The notes: generated by a model from the sequence alone, not told the origin. A stretch of DNA of 64,000 nt from Alteromonas sp. LOR (GCF_000753865.1 NZ_JQFW01000031.1:153515-217514); one strand, 5' to 3'. Counted from the first letter of the stretch, positions 56,022-64,000 are shown. Numbers and translations are program-made.

Positions 56022-57812
56022 TCACGTAACGGGCCTGTCTGGGATATAACTAAAGATCTCAGTCGTCGTTTTCGTAAGTGGACACTTTTCGGTTAATGCC
56101 TCGTGCGATAATAGTACCCAGTGGACGCGATGTGCATATCCTACAGACGTTGCCATTTCTTTTTTAAAACAATCGTTGCGTACGTGTTTTTCATCGACGA
56201 GGATATACCTTCCCTTGTCAGTCTTCTCCAGCCACTGGTAGGCGGCAGACAATTGCTGATCAACAGGGGTATGATAACCAAAGTGAATGATGGGATAAGG
56301 CGAGAAGAGAATAAACTGTTCAGACAAATCAACAAGTGCAATAGTTGCATCATGTTTACCAATTTCTGTTTCAATATTTTCAAATACGCTTTTAGGGGTT
56401 TTTACATCTTCAAGTAAAGCGTAACCCCAAGTAGCGTACATGCCCCAAAGAGTACACAAGAAATAGGGCCACGCTTTCCAGTGCTTCCCTCTAGAAGTAA
56501 TCACAGTAACCAGACACGTCAGTACCCCCGTTACTAGAAAAAACATCCACGGAGAAAGCCCGAACTTTTCTTCTAATTTTAGGGCGAATGATGCTTCTAC
56601 TATGCCGGAAAAACCAGACCCCAGTAAGCCTACTGATAGTAAAAATACAACACCCCACAAAAGCCAGGAAAAAACTTTTTTATTAACAACTGAATCAAAG
56701 TAGGGCGCAGAGATCAGTGCCAGCATCGGCAATGCGGGTAATATGTACACTCCCCGTTTGCCAGGACTTACACTGAAGAAAAGCAGGACAAGTACAATCC
56801 AACCCAACGGTAAGAGTATGCGGGCATCACCTTTTTTAATTGCGCGATACCAAAATGGGATGAGCCATGGAAGAGCGATGCTAATTGGCAGCCAGAATAA
56901 TGGAATAACCTCAACGAGGTAATACCAGAACGGCTTTATGTGATGCCAGGAATCAGCATATCGAGTGACCGTTTGTCTGAAAAGAATGTTATCTCTGTAT
57001 AGAGCAAGTGATGGATCGTGGCTATTTTCGACCAATATCAACATAGGTACAAACCATAGTGATATAGCCAGTAACATCACCACTGCACCCATTATCCACG
57101 GTAATACGGAGTTTTTGGTTTGCTTCTTAGTTATGTCCCGCTGAGGCCAAACGCGTCGATGTATCAAGTATGGTATCAGCATCAGGACTGGTAAAAATCC
57201 GACCCCTTTTGTGATGACGCCAATTCCCATGAAGAAAAAGGCGAGGTAATACCAACGCCATTGCCTGTCAACTAAGAAAAAGCGCAGAAGACCATAGCAT
57301 CCGATTGTTATCCAGCAGCAGACCATTGCGTCTATCTGTGCAGACTTGGCTTGAAGCAAAAATTGAAAACTCAATAAAAGAAGTGACGTTGCGATCAGCG
57401 CCTCTTTTGTACTCCACAGTCGTTTTGAGATGTCATACACCAAAAAAAGTGTGAGTAGGCTGCATAAAGCAGATGGGAGCAGAAAGGCAATCTTAATTGA
57501 CCCGAATAGCGCAAAGAAAAAAGCGATAGACCACATAAACACAGGTGGTTTATCAGGATAAAACTCTTCCGCTCTGGCTGGAAAGAACCACTGACCTGTT
57601 TCAACCATTTCCTTTGCAACTTGTGCAAAACGAGGTTCGTCAGCAGGCCAGGGATCTCTTAACCCAAGCCCGATAAATATCAACACGCTAGCCAGTACAA
57701 AAAGCCAGAAAGTATAATTTGGGTGCTTGTTCTTATGTTTAATGGCTAAGCTCGTCTGATTCATTGCTACATTTGCTGCTTTTTGTGAGTGAACGAAGAG
57801 TTTTACCGTCAT
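56022..57812 (-). CDS. GT39 (ArnT-like) glycosyltransferase
   Basis: A 596-residue GT-C fold membrane glycosyltransferase. The first periplasmic loop has DPWPADEPRFAQVAKEM, the acidic motif of the PMT/ArnT family, and FYPDKPPVFMW follows. About 12 transmembrane segments and a C-terminal soluble domain are visible. Such enzymes transfer a sugar from a polyprenyl-phosphate donor; ArnT moves aminoarabinose to lipid A. The GT2 gene upstream could supply the polyprenyl-linked sugar. The start is uncertain: ATG 57812 overlaps the upstream gene by 74 bases; ATG 57764 (MNQTS) overlaps by 26. Neither has a good ribosome site. Confidence 0.85.
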   Translation of the reverse strand: MTVKLFVHSQKAANVAMNQTSLAIKHKNKHPNYTFWLFVLASVLIFIGLGLRDPWPADEPRFAQVAKEMVETGQWFFPARAEEFYPDKPPVFMWSIAFFFALFGSIKIAFLLPSALCSLLTLFLVYDISKRLWSTKEALIATSLLLLSFQFLLQAKSAQIDAMVCCWITIGCYGLLRFFLVDRQWRWYYLAFFFMGIGVITKGVGFLPVLMLIPYLIHRRVWPQRDITKKQTKNSVLPWIMGAVVMLLAISLWFVPMLILVENSHDPSLALYRDNILFRQTVTRYADSWHHIKPFWYYLVEVIPLFWLPISIALPWLIPFWYRAIKKGDARILLPLGWIVLVLLFFSVSPGKRGVYILPALPMLALISAPYFDSVVNKKVFSWLLWGVVFLLSVGLLGSGFSGIVEASFALKLEEKFGLSPWMFFLVTGVLTCLVTVITSRGKHWKAWPYFLCTLWGMYATWGYALLEDVKTPKSVFENIETEIGKHDATIALVDLSEQFILFSPYPIIHFGYHTPVDQQLSAAYQWLEKTDKGRYILVDEKHVRNDCFKKEMATSVGYAHRVHWVLLSHEALTEKCPLTKTTTEIFSYIPDRPVT

Positions 57813-58455
57813 TATGTTGACGACGATAAACCTTAAAAAGATATGCGCTTAGCAAGCTGGAAATCCCAAATAATAGGGCGCTTATGATTATTTTAAGTTC
57901 AGAGTTGACTAATACACCCTTACCCATCAATGCAAAAACCGCCATTTGAGGGATGTAGCCAATAGTAGACCCAAGAATAAAAGAGCGTCGTGGAATTTTT
58001 GAAACGCCAGCAAAAATGTTTGTGAGTAGATTATTCCCTACTGGCAACAGTCTAATGATAACGGACTTAAGAAAGGGAGAGCGAAGTAGAAAGTGGTCTA
58101 ACTTGCGCACCCGCATTTCAAAGTGTTGAATAATAATCGGTCTAGCGAAATACCGGGACACTGCCATAACTGTTGCACAGCTGAGCGTAGCTGCTAATGT
58201 TGAATAGATGACACCTTCAGCAAATCCAAAGGCATACCCCCCCATAAATGCGACTAACTGGCGTGGAAGTCCGATAGTAAGTAAAAATACTGAGACGGCT
58301 AAAAATTTGGCTATCCCTGTCACTCCATTATCACGGGTATGATTGTCTATCCACTCCTGATTAAATGCGTCAAATGAGGGAGAGAGTGAAATCAAATGAC
58401 TAAAAAACAGAATGGTAAGTACCAGAATGAAGAAACGAAGGAGACTGGAATTCAA
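57739..58455 (-). CDS. TVP38/TMEM64 (VTT-domain) membrane protein
   Basis: A 238-residue inner-membrane protein. The VTT domain motifs are FMGGYAFGFAEGVIYSTLAA, then VIIRLLPVGNNLLTNIFAGV and GSTIGYIPQMAVFALMGKG. Relatives in the wider DedA/VTT superfamily include proteins implicated in undecaprenyl-phosphate recycling, which would suit a gene between two polyprenyl-dependent glycosyltransferases; this role is inferred. It starts with TTG directly after the GT2 stop codon. The hydrophilic C-terminal tail is Ser/Lys-rich. Confidence 0.85.
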   Translation of the reverse strand: MNSSLLRFFILVLTILFFSHLISLSPSFDAFNQEWIDNHTRDNGVTGIAKFLAVSVFLLTIGLPRQLVAFMGGYAFGFAEGVIYSTLAATLSCATVMAVSRYFARPIIIQHFEMRVRKLDHFLLRSPFLKSVIIRLLPVGNNLLTNIFAGVSKIPRRSFILGSTIGYIPQMAVFALMGKGVLVNSELKIIISALLFGISSLLSAYLFKVYRRQHNDGKTLRSLTKSSKCSNESDELSH

Positions 58456-59190
58456 TTAATTACTCTCTTCATTTTTTAAGATAACATCATTAAGTTTATT
58501 ACGTTTCTGAAGCCAATAAACTCCTGCCATATCAATTAGTCCGACCCCAAGTCGCCCTAACATGTTATATTTAGATTTTCCGAATTGCCTGTCTCTGTGA
58601 TTCACTTCAACAATTTTAATGATCCCACCTTGTCGCCGGATCAGTGCTGGCAGAAAACGATGCATATGATCAAAATAGGGTAAGTCGAGGAATGTTTGTT
58701 TTGGAAAGACCTTCAACCCACATCCGGTGTCAGGTGTATCATCATTAAGAAATTTACTTCTTACCGAATTTGCTAGTTTTGACTGAAATCTCTTCCAAGC
58801 TGTATCCTTTCTGCTTTTTCGGTGACCAGCAATGCAAAAGTGACTCCCTAACGGAAATTGAGAGGCTATAGTCAGGAGGTTTGGTATATCAGAGGGATCA
58901 TTCTGCCCATCCGCATCAAGTGTTACTACAAGTTCTCCATCAGCATGGCTCACCCCTGTCCAAATAGCTGTACTTTGTCCCACCGAGTGCTTATGCCGTA
59001 ATACGTTGACTCTGTCAAAGCCACTCGCTTTCAGATAAAGCAAATTCTCAAATGTCTTATCCGTACTTCCATCATCGACATAGATGACTTCGAAGTTTGC
59101 TACATCTGTTAACGCTCTATAAATTTCCTCAATTAAGGGTTTTAAATTTTCTTCTTCGTTTTTCGCTGGTATTACAACTGAAATTCGCAC
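58456..59190 (-). CDS. GT2 glycosyltransferase (polyprenyl-phosphate sugar synthase-like)
   Basis: A 244-residue GT-A fold enzyme. It begins RISVVIPAKNEEENLKPLIE, followed by VIYVDDGSTDKT, the DxD-type TLDADGQNDPSDIP, and DTGCGLKVF, like dolichol-phosphate mannose synthase and ArnC. It lacks the C-terminal membrane segments of ArnC, ending in IDMAGVYWLQKRNKLNDVIL. It probably makes a polyprenyl-phosphate sugar for the GT39 enzyme. I chose GTG at 59190, with AGAGGG upstream, over a TTG at 59223. First gene of the minus-strand cassette. Confidence 0.85.
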   Translation of the reverse strand: MRISVVIPAKNEEENLKPLIEEIYRALTDVANFEVIYVDDGSTDKTFENLLYLKASGFDRVNVLRHKHSVGQSTAIWTGVSHADGELVVTLDADGQNDPSDIPNLLTIASQFPLGSHFCIAGHRKSRKDTAWKRFQSKLANSVRSKFLNDDTPDTGCGLKVFPKQTFLDLPYFDHMHRFLPALIRRQGGIIKIVEVNHRDRQFGKSKYNMLGRLGVGLIDMAGVYWLQKRNKLNDVILKNEESN

Positions 59191-59223
59191 GTAGCCCTCT
59201 GCCAAAGCCCTAAGATCAAGCAA

Positions 59224-59253
59224 ATTCTATTTTCGACAGGAAAACTCTAACAA
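59224..59253 (-). promoter_or_regulatory. Candidate promoter of the GT2-to-dgkA cassette
   Basis: On the minus strand, TTGTTA (59253-59248) and TAGAAT (59229-59224) are separated by 18 bases and lie just upstream of the GT2 gene. Each matches the consensus imperfectly. Confidence 0.4.
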
Positions 59254-59259
59254 ACGAAA

Positions 59260-59276
59260 CTTAAGATACGCTTATG
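59260..59276 (+). promoter_or_regulatory. PmrA-box-like direct repeat
   Basis: CTTAAG (59260-59265), 5 bases, CTTATG (59271-59276). The enterobacterial PmrA box is YTTAAK-N5-YTTAAK, so this matches with one mismatch. It lies directly upstream of the candidate cassette promoter and in the gap shared with the divergent two-component system. Binding is inference. Confidence 0.45.
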
Positions 59277-59815
59277 AAGAGTCATTTAATTGAGGTAATA
59301 ATGTTCTAATCGCTCAGCCATCGAATTCGCTACCTGAATATCTCCATCTGGGAAATGGTAACGGGATAAAAAAATGGAATGTTGAACTGGAAGTATACAT
59401 TTCGCGCAGTCAGATAGATAATTTTGAAGCCGCTATCAGCGTATGCTAGAACAAGTCCAGACGCATTTTTTATTGCAAAAAACACAATTTTTACAATGGG
59501 TTATTATTCCATTGATGTCAAAAATGTCTGCTTTATCACTCTTACCATTGGAAGGGAATTTCTGTAGAGGTTATTGAGCATCAACTACGTAGCAGCGCTA
59601 ATATAAAATAAACCTTCATCGTTAGTCACAAGACAGTTATTAATATGAATATAATGACGAGATAAGCTTAAGAGCTAATTAAGGAAGCAAATCGATTTCT
59701 GTTAATAGAGCCACTTGTACGTAGATTAACTATATGTACCTGTTCAATACCATCTTCAGCAAATCCTAAGGTTGAGAAGGTATACTCAAATGACTTTAAA
59801 GTTGACCTTCAAATT
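59277..59815. other. Non-coding region upstream of the two-component system
   Basis: About 540 AT-rich bases with no convincing open reading frame. TATACT near 59781-59786 could be the -10 box of the response-regulator gene. Nothing else recognised. Confidence 0.4.
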
Positions 59816-60505
59816 ATGAGAATACTACTGATAGAAGACTCCTTATCATTGAGAGACAGTTTGAGCTTAGGCTTAGAAAAGTTGGGCTACTCAGTTGATA
59901 CTGCTGGCACTGGCTCTGAGGGATTAAGCATGGCGTTGCTTGGTAGCTATGAAATTATTATCCTTGATATGATGTTACCTGAGCTGGACGGAATGACTAT
60001 TCTTAAAACGTTACGAAAAAGACATTTAGAAACAAAGGTGATAATCCTATCTGCACGATCTGAGCCCGAAGACAAAGTTACGGGGCTATTAGCAGGTGCA
60101 GACGACTACCTTTCTAAGCCATTTTCGTTTGACGAACTGTCTGCTCGGCTTCTTAGCCTGATTAGGAGAGGAGCCGCGAATTGTCTCAATGACCAAGTTG
60201 CCATCAACGGTTTGACACTGAATATCCAGTTCAAAACACTTACATACAATAATAACGCTATTAACTTGACCCCAAATGAATACAAAATTGTTGAATGTAT
60301 TTTCCTCAATAGACACAAGATAGTTACATCAGAAATGCTGAGTGAATTTATCTCTGGAAGTTATGATTATATCTCAAAAAATGCGATTGAAGCTCACCTT
60401 TCCTCAGCAAGGAGAAAAGTAAGGGAAAGCGGCGCGTCTCTGCCCATTAGAAGTAAACGTGGTTTTGGCTACACAGTTTTAGAAGCTAATGAAATCAATA
60501 CGTAA
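59816..60505 (+). CDS. Response regulator, PmrA/QseB-like (OmpR family)
   Basis: A 229-residue response regulator. The receiver domain has IEDSLSLRD, phosphoacceptor Asp51 in IIILDMMLPELDG, and SKPFSFDELSARL. The winged helix is LTPNEYKIVECIFLN, NAIEAHLSSARRKVRESG and IRSKRGFGYTVLE. It overlaps the histidine kinase gene by 17 bases. Its place next to eptA and ArnT-like genes suggests it controls them, like PmrA/BasR, but it could equally be a QseB-like regulator. No strong ribosome site precedes the ATG. Confidence 0.88.
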   Translation: MRILLIEDSLSLRDSLSLGLEKLGYSVDTAGTGSEGLSMALLGSYEIIILDMMLPELDGMTILKTLRKRHLETKVIILSARSEPEDKVTGLLAGADDYLSKPFSFDELSARLLSLIRRGAANCLNDQVAINGLTLNIQFKTLTYNNNAINLTPNEYKIVECIFLNRHKIVTSEMLSEFISGSYDYISKNAIEAHLSSARRKVRESGASLPIRSKRGFGYTVLEANEINT

Positions 60506-61922
60506 AACATTAACACGAAGACTCTCTATTATTATTTCACTGTTAGTGATCGCCGTTCTACTTGCAGCAGATATTGGCGTTGATTCTTGGGTCGAACAAG
60601 AATTTAATCAGGCTATGAAGGCAAAGATTGGTATGCTTCAGAGCTTGGTAAATGAAGATGTCGAGGGTGTGGAGTTCGAATTTTCAGGAGAGTATTTGCC
60701 TGAGTTTGAAGGGACGTCCTCCCCCGAGTATTTTCAACTTTGGTACAAAGACTCAACGTTTGAAAAATCAGACACTCTGGGGCTTTACACCATCAATGAA
60801 TTGCCTTACAGCAGCATTGGCTTGGAAGAATATTCTTTCCAGGATATTACTCTGCCCGATGGCCGTACAGGTCGGGTAATTTACACTCGATATATACCTC
60901 AGATTGATTCAGAAGACAGAGCTGAATTTTATCGTGTCATGGGTAACGATACTCGCCCTTCAATGGTTATCGCGTACGCAACATCTACAGAATTGTTAAA
61001 TTTCACATTGTGGTTTATCGATGGTGCTTTTCTATTTGCATTAATTATCGTGCCCTTAGTTGTTCGATTTACCGTGCGCAACACTGTGGCTTATGCTCTG
61101 GCACCCTTGGATGCCTTAAATGCCAAGATAAAAGGACTACGATTTACTACCCGACAAAAACATGAAGCTTTTCAAAATGATGTTGAGGAGTTAGAACCAA
61201 TCACCCAAAGCTTGAATCACTTTATTGAAGATAATTATTCGCTTTACCTGCGCGAGAAGAGATTGACTTCGGACATCGCTCACGAGCTAAAAACGCCTGT
61301 CACTGAGCTGATAAATATGACCGAAGTAGCGATTAAGTTTCCAGGAGAAATAAGATTAGAAAAAGATTTTAAGCCACGTGTGTTGCAAATAGGCACAAGA
61401 ATGAAAAATATTATTTCTGGCCTTATGTTAATTCAAAAGTATAGTTTTAAGAGCCTTGAGCTTACTGATGAGATAGATATCCACAAATTAGTAACTCAAC
61501 TTATTCAGATCAAAGAAGCAAGAAATGTTAAGGTGCAGGTTTGCTCCAATTTTCAATTGAGCGTCAAGAGCAATCACGTCGCAGTAGAATCGATAATAAG
61601 TAATCTGATAGATAACGCTATCGAACACGGAAAAACTGATACAGAAATACTTGTGAGCTTAGGTGTAAATAATTCTAGTAATATTTACCTCAGAGTGACA
61701 AATAAGGTGGGGACAGAGGTTAATAAGGATGATCTAAAGCACATGTTTGAACCGCTTTGGCAAAAAGATGCCTCTAGAACATCTGAAGATAACTTTGGGC
61801 TAGGCCTTTCCATAGTAAGTGCACTGTGCGACGCCGTATATGCAGAAGTTTCTGTAACCAAAACCGACGAAGAATATATATCGTTTCTGGTGACTTTTAA
61901 AAATGGAAATATTAGTCCTTAA
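60489..61922 (+). CDS. Sensor histidine kinase, PmrB/QseC-like
   Basis: A 477-residue inner-membrane kinase. Transmembrane segments are IIISLLVIAVLLAADIGV (about residues 15-32) and FIDGAFLFALIIVPLVVRF (about 178-196). The periplasmic sensor between them, about 140 residues, is acidic (EDVEGVEFEFSGEYLPEFEG) and contains E-x-x-E patterns like the iron-binding motif of PmrB. The H-box is SDIAHELKTPVTE with His265, the N-box NLIDNAIEHG, the F-box MFEPLWQKD and the G2-box FGLGLSIV. Signal unknown. Confidence 0.88.
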   Translation: MKSIRKTLTRRLSIIISLLVIAVLLAADIGVDSWVEQEFNQAMKAKIGMLQSLVNEDVEGVEFEFSGEYLPEFEGTSSPEYFQLWYKDSTFEKSDTLGLYTINELPYSSIGLEEYSFQDITLPDGRTGRVIYTRYIPQIDSEDRAEFYRVMGNDTRPSMVIAYATSTELLNFTLWFIDGAFLFALIIVPLVVRFTVRNTVAYALAPLDALNAKIKGLRFTTRQKHEAFQNDVEELEPITQSLNHFIEDNYSLYLREKRLTSDIAHELKTPVTELINMTEVAIKFPGEIRLEKDFKPRVLQIGTRMKNIISGLMLIQKYSFKSLELTDEIDIHKLVTQLIQIKEARNVKVQVCSNFQLSVKSNHVAVESIISNLIDNAIEHGKTDTEILVSLGVNNSSNIYLRVTNKVGTEVNKDDLKHMFEPLWQKDASRTSEDNFGLGLSIVSALCDAVYAEVSVTKTDEEYISFLVTFKNGNISP

Positions 61923-62058
61923 TCGTTGGCAGATTTGAGTTGATATCATCCTTGAGAAGAGAGCTAGCGACTTATTAAGAGAATAAAAATAGCTTATATA
62001 AATGTAATCTAACGTTCGAATTTGGTACACGGCGGAAGTTTAAATAAAGTTTTCGGCC

Positions 62059-62132
62059 GTCCGCTTCTTGTCTGAAGACAAACTGTCAATACACTACGGC
62101 TCTAAAACAGACTGCACCGTACGAAAACGGAC
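62059..62132. repeat. GTCCGCT repeat element, copy B (short)
   Basis: A 74-base stretch starting GTCCGCTTCTTGTCTG and ending in CGGAC, the complement of its start. It carries an inner palindrome, TTGTCT-GA-AGACAA. Its left end resembles those of copies A and C, but the inside differs. It lies in the 269-base gap after the kinase gene. Confidence 0.55.
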
Positions 62133-62191
62133 CTTCGAACTTTCGGTTCTGTCTATTGCCTTCATTCATCTCATGGCTTACTAAATGCACA

Positions 62192-62739
62192 TTATGTCTT
62201 GGCATTTATTTTTGCTAAAACGATTTGGTTCTGTTCCGATATTGGCATTGATTTAAATGCGCTGATATTGCTGCCGCCAGTATTACCATGAGGTAAAAGT
62301 CCTACTACCGTTTTAGTTATAGCTCCCAATAAGCGCCAGATTGCCCAATGACTTCGTTGAGAATCTTGTAACGAACGCCAAATACCAACATCTACCAATG
62401 AACTAGCGTATGCAGATACGTTGAACGTTGGCCGATGACATGAGCGTCCTCAAGATGTTTAAACTCAGCTTTAACATCGCCTTTTTCGCGAGCTGTGTTT
62501 GCTTGATTTAGTTTTGTTTGTACAAATGGCTTTGCTCTTTCGCAGTAGCCTTTTTTGTGCTTAGAACCAGAATTTCTAACGTTACGCTCACGATAACTAA
62601 AAGCTATCAATGAGAGGCTGGCTAGAAGCACGATAGGGTGTAAAACTAAGCTATGAACTACGCTTTGCCCTGTGAAAAAACCATGCACTAAACATATACA
62701 AATGGAAATTACACCAATCCATACTCCAACTGATTTCAT
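62192..62739 (-). pseudogene. DUF3703-family gene broken by a stop codon and a frameshift
   Basis: The first 115 codons (62739-62392) encode two hydrophobic segments and the DUF3703 signature KGDVKAEFKHLEDAHVIGQRS, then stop at TAG after LHTLVHW. Reading on in the same frame gives MLVFGVRYKILNEVIGQ, which continues the family pattern. The conserved end (LLGAITKTVVGLLPHGNTGG, then AFKSMPI) lies in another frame, down to 62192. So one TAG and one frameshift have inactivated it. DUF3703 proteins have no firm function. It is transcribed divergently from the MerR-type regulator and lies under its typical promoter. Confidence 0.85.
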
Positions 62740-62781
62740 TTCGAACGCCTCGCTCGCTTTTGCTTGCCGTTTAAAAACAAA

Positions 62782-62812
62782 ACTATAATGTCTATACTCG
62801 GTATAGGGTCAA
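62782..62812 (-). promoter_or_regulatory. MerR-type promoter/operator with 19-bp spacer
   Basis: On the minus strand TTGACC (-35, 62812-62807) and TATAGT (-10, 62787-62782) are 19 bases apart. The spacer holds the dyad CTATAC-CGA-GTATAG. This long spacer is the hallmark of promoters that MerR-family activators untwist. It points at the DUF3703 pseudogene. A TATAAT on the plus strand (62784-62789) may serve the regulator itself. Confidence 0.85.
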
Positions 62813-62828
62813 ATAAGAATTGAAAGTT

Positions 62829-63221
62829 ATGCAAATAGGCGAACTGGCTAGAAAAACAAGCTGCACTGTTCAAACGATTCGACTCTATGAGCGAAGCGGA
62901 TTGTTAAAACTCCCTTCGCGCAGTGCAAGAAACTATAGAGTTTATGATAGCGTAGCGTTAGAAAGGCTGGTCTTTATTCGACAATGCCGCACACTGGGAA
63001 TATCAATTAAAGAGATTGCGACATTGTTACACCGGAAGGAGACGCCCGATGAAAGCTGTAATGAGGTAAATCAGCTTATCGCAAAGCATCTTTTAAAAGT
63101 TCAGGAAAAGATATGTGAACTGCAAGGACTGCAAATCACATTAGAGCAACTATCAACCGAATGCTCAGGTAGGAGTACAATTCAAACTTGCGGTATTTTC
63201 AGTAAACTCGAATCCACTTAA
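62829..63221 (+). CDS. MerR-family regulator, CadR/PbrR type (Cd/Pb-responsive)
   Basis: A 130-residue regulator. The HTH is MQIGELARKTSCTVQTIRLY, followed by ERSGLLKLPSRSARNYRVYD and a dimerisation helix. Metal-binding Cys are at 77 (DESCNEVN), 112 (TECSGR) and 121 (QTCGIF), nearly the CadR/PbrR pattern of 77, 112 and 119. It would activate a metal-resistance gene when Cd(II), Pb(II) or a similar ion binds. The start is ATG 62829 by family alignment; an in-frame TTG lies at 62820. No cation efflux gene is nearby; the only divergent gene is a pseudogene. Confidence 0.9.
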   Translation: MQIGELARKTSCTVQTIRLYERSGLLKLPSRSARNYRVYDSVALERLVFIRQCRTLGISIKEIATLLHRKETPDESCNEVNQLIAKHLLKVQEKICELQGLQITLEQLSTECSGRSTIQTCGIFSKLEST

Positions 63222-63679
63222 ACCTTGACCAGTTGATAGATGAGAAACTTACTCTCTTTAGAGACTGGTAAGGTCCGCTCTTTGTCTTCAACAGACCACC
63301 GCCTGCGCGGTGGTGACAATCTGGTAATCGCCCAAAAAAGTCTGAAAGCTTACATTTGCTAATGTCAGCTTTAGGTCGGCAGTCGCCATTTTTAAAACGG
63401 CAAAAACTCCGACAAAGCGGACATAAGGATTTGCTTGGTGTCGGTCTTTTCGGTGCCAATACCTGTCGTTGAGTTTGCAAGATTTCAATGGCAGCTGCGT
63501 ACGTGAAGCAGAACTTCGCTACTATTTGAAGAGATCTCAAGAAACAGAACCAACACTGTTATTCATAGCGTGAAAGATATGTATGGGTTGAATGTAATTT
63601 AGCTGCGCGGTGGCATTAAAACTTACACTGTTAAGTATTTTATACTCAGCTTTAGAATCACAATTTGGAACTTAAGCAA
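63222..63679. other. Non-coding gap holding repeat element C
   Basis: About 460 bases between the MerR-type regulator and the serine hydrolase. It contains element C (63273-63422) and a GTACGTGAAGCAG string near 63500. No convincing gene was seen; open frames here overlap the repeat. Confidence 0.5.
63273..63422. repeat. GTCCGCT repeat element, copy C (MITE-like, 150 bp)
   Basis: The element begins GTCCGCTCTTTGTC (63273-63286) and ends GACAAAGCGGAC (63411-63422), whose complement is GTCCGCTTTGTC. The ends are therefore inverted repeats with a 2-base gap. The first 105 bases match copy A. An inner hairpin, CCACCGC-CTGC-GCGGTGG, is perfect. No coding capacity. Confidence 0.8.
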
Positions 63680-64000
63680 ATGGAAAAAAGCAAATTAGCG
63701 GCAATTCGCATTGCCGCTGCTATTGTCACCTTTACTAGTATCTACGTGTTTGCGCCATGGGAATTCGGACTTTACTATCTAAAGCCACTTCCGAATACCG
63801 TAGAGCAGGAACTGGCGAATGCCGTAGAGGAACGACTCGATGGCATAATCGTATATGTCGATAGAAACGGCAAAGCGGGTGAATTATATGCTGAAGGCTT
63901 TCACGAGCGGGATACTAAAACCCCCGCTTCCCCTCAAGCCTTATTTAAAATAGCCAGTATTGGTAAGCTTTATGATGCGTCCGCTCTCGTCAAACTTGTC
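63680..64000 (+). CDS. Serine hydrolase (class C beta-lactamase-like), partial
   Basis: The first 107 codons of a gene that runs off the right edge. It begins MEKSKLAAIRIAAAIVTFTS, a signal peptide or anchor. A beta-rich stretch (LDGIIVYVDRNGKAGELYAE) follows, and then FKIASIGKLYDA, which contains the S-x-x-K active-site motif (Ser-Ile-Gly-Lys) of beta-lactamase-fold serine hydrolases. Substrate cannot be judged from this part. Only a weak GGAA site precedes the ATG. Confidence 0.8.
   Translation, partial: MEKSKLAAIRIAAAIVTFTSIYVFAPWEFGLYYLKPLPNTVEQELANAVEERLDGIIVYVDRNGKAGELYAEGFHERDTKTPASPQALFKIASIGKLYDASALVKLV

Noticed and set aside
63199..63540. Minus-strand 113-codon frame right of the MerR-type regulator
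   Set aside because: It overlaps repeat element C and the regulator end, is Arg/Cys/Pro-biased, and has no ribosome site.

Overview
The window looks like chromosomal DNA of a marine gammaproteobacterium of the order Alteromonadales, most likely Alteromonas or a close relative. This is inferred from gene content: a LapA/BapA-type giant adhesin, a gspC-N operon divergent from hslR-hslO-pckA, an envZ/ompR pair, a heterotroph-type phosphoribulokinase and an eptA-dgkA module. No rRNA or tRNA gene and no CRISPR array was seen.

Layout. 1-1157 (-): start of a TolC-family outer-membrane channel that runs off the left edge. 1410-18092 (+): a 5560-residue repeat adhesin with a LapA-like N-terminal retention module, about 29 Ig-like repeats of one kind, a second alternating and tandem repeat class, two BapA-type modules with EF-hand-like loops, and an unusual C-terminal tail of 73-residue repeats where RTX repeats would be expected. 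It abuts a truncated aldehyde dehydrogenase pseudogene. 18705-22994 (-): an unknown membrane-anchored protein, an alpha/beta hydrolase with an Asp nucleophile, and a DUF945 protein. 23032-34543 (-): a complete type II secretion operon gspC-N, with most genes overlapping or nearly so. 34670-42019 (+): Hsp15, Hsp33, PEP carboxykinase, a GH31 enzyme and an MFS transporter. 42038-46521 (-): EnvZ/OmpR, a DUF2855 protein and an orphan phosphoribulokinase. 46674-50830 (+): a large DUF2339 membrane protein, then a three-gene cassette of two paralogous tail-anchored proteins and a membrane-tethered HTH regulator, preceded by a perfect palindrome.

51653-64000 is more accessory in character. It holds a degenerate IS1182-like element, three short elements sharing GTCCGCT ends, and a putative envelope-lipid modification cassette. 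The cassette runs GT2, TVP38/VTT membrane protein, ArnT-like GT39, EptA and DgkA on the minus strand, with a divergent PmrAB-like two-component system and a PmrA-box-like sequence between them. To its right are a broken DUF3703 gene, a CadR/PbrR-type MerR regulator with a textbook 19-bp-spacer MerR promoter facing the broken gene, and the start of a serine hydrolase.

The TolC-like channel and the adhesin probably act together in type I secretion and surface attachment. The Gsp system exports folded exoenzymes. The right-hand cassette probably alters lipid A or another lipid carrier product and recycles the diacylglycerol made by EptA. All functions are read from motifs in the translated sequence; no database search was run.
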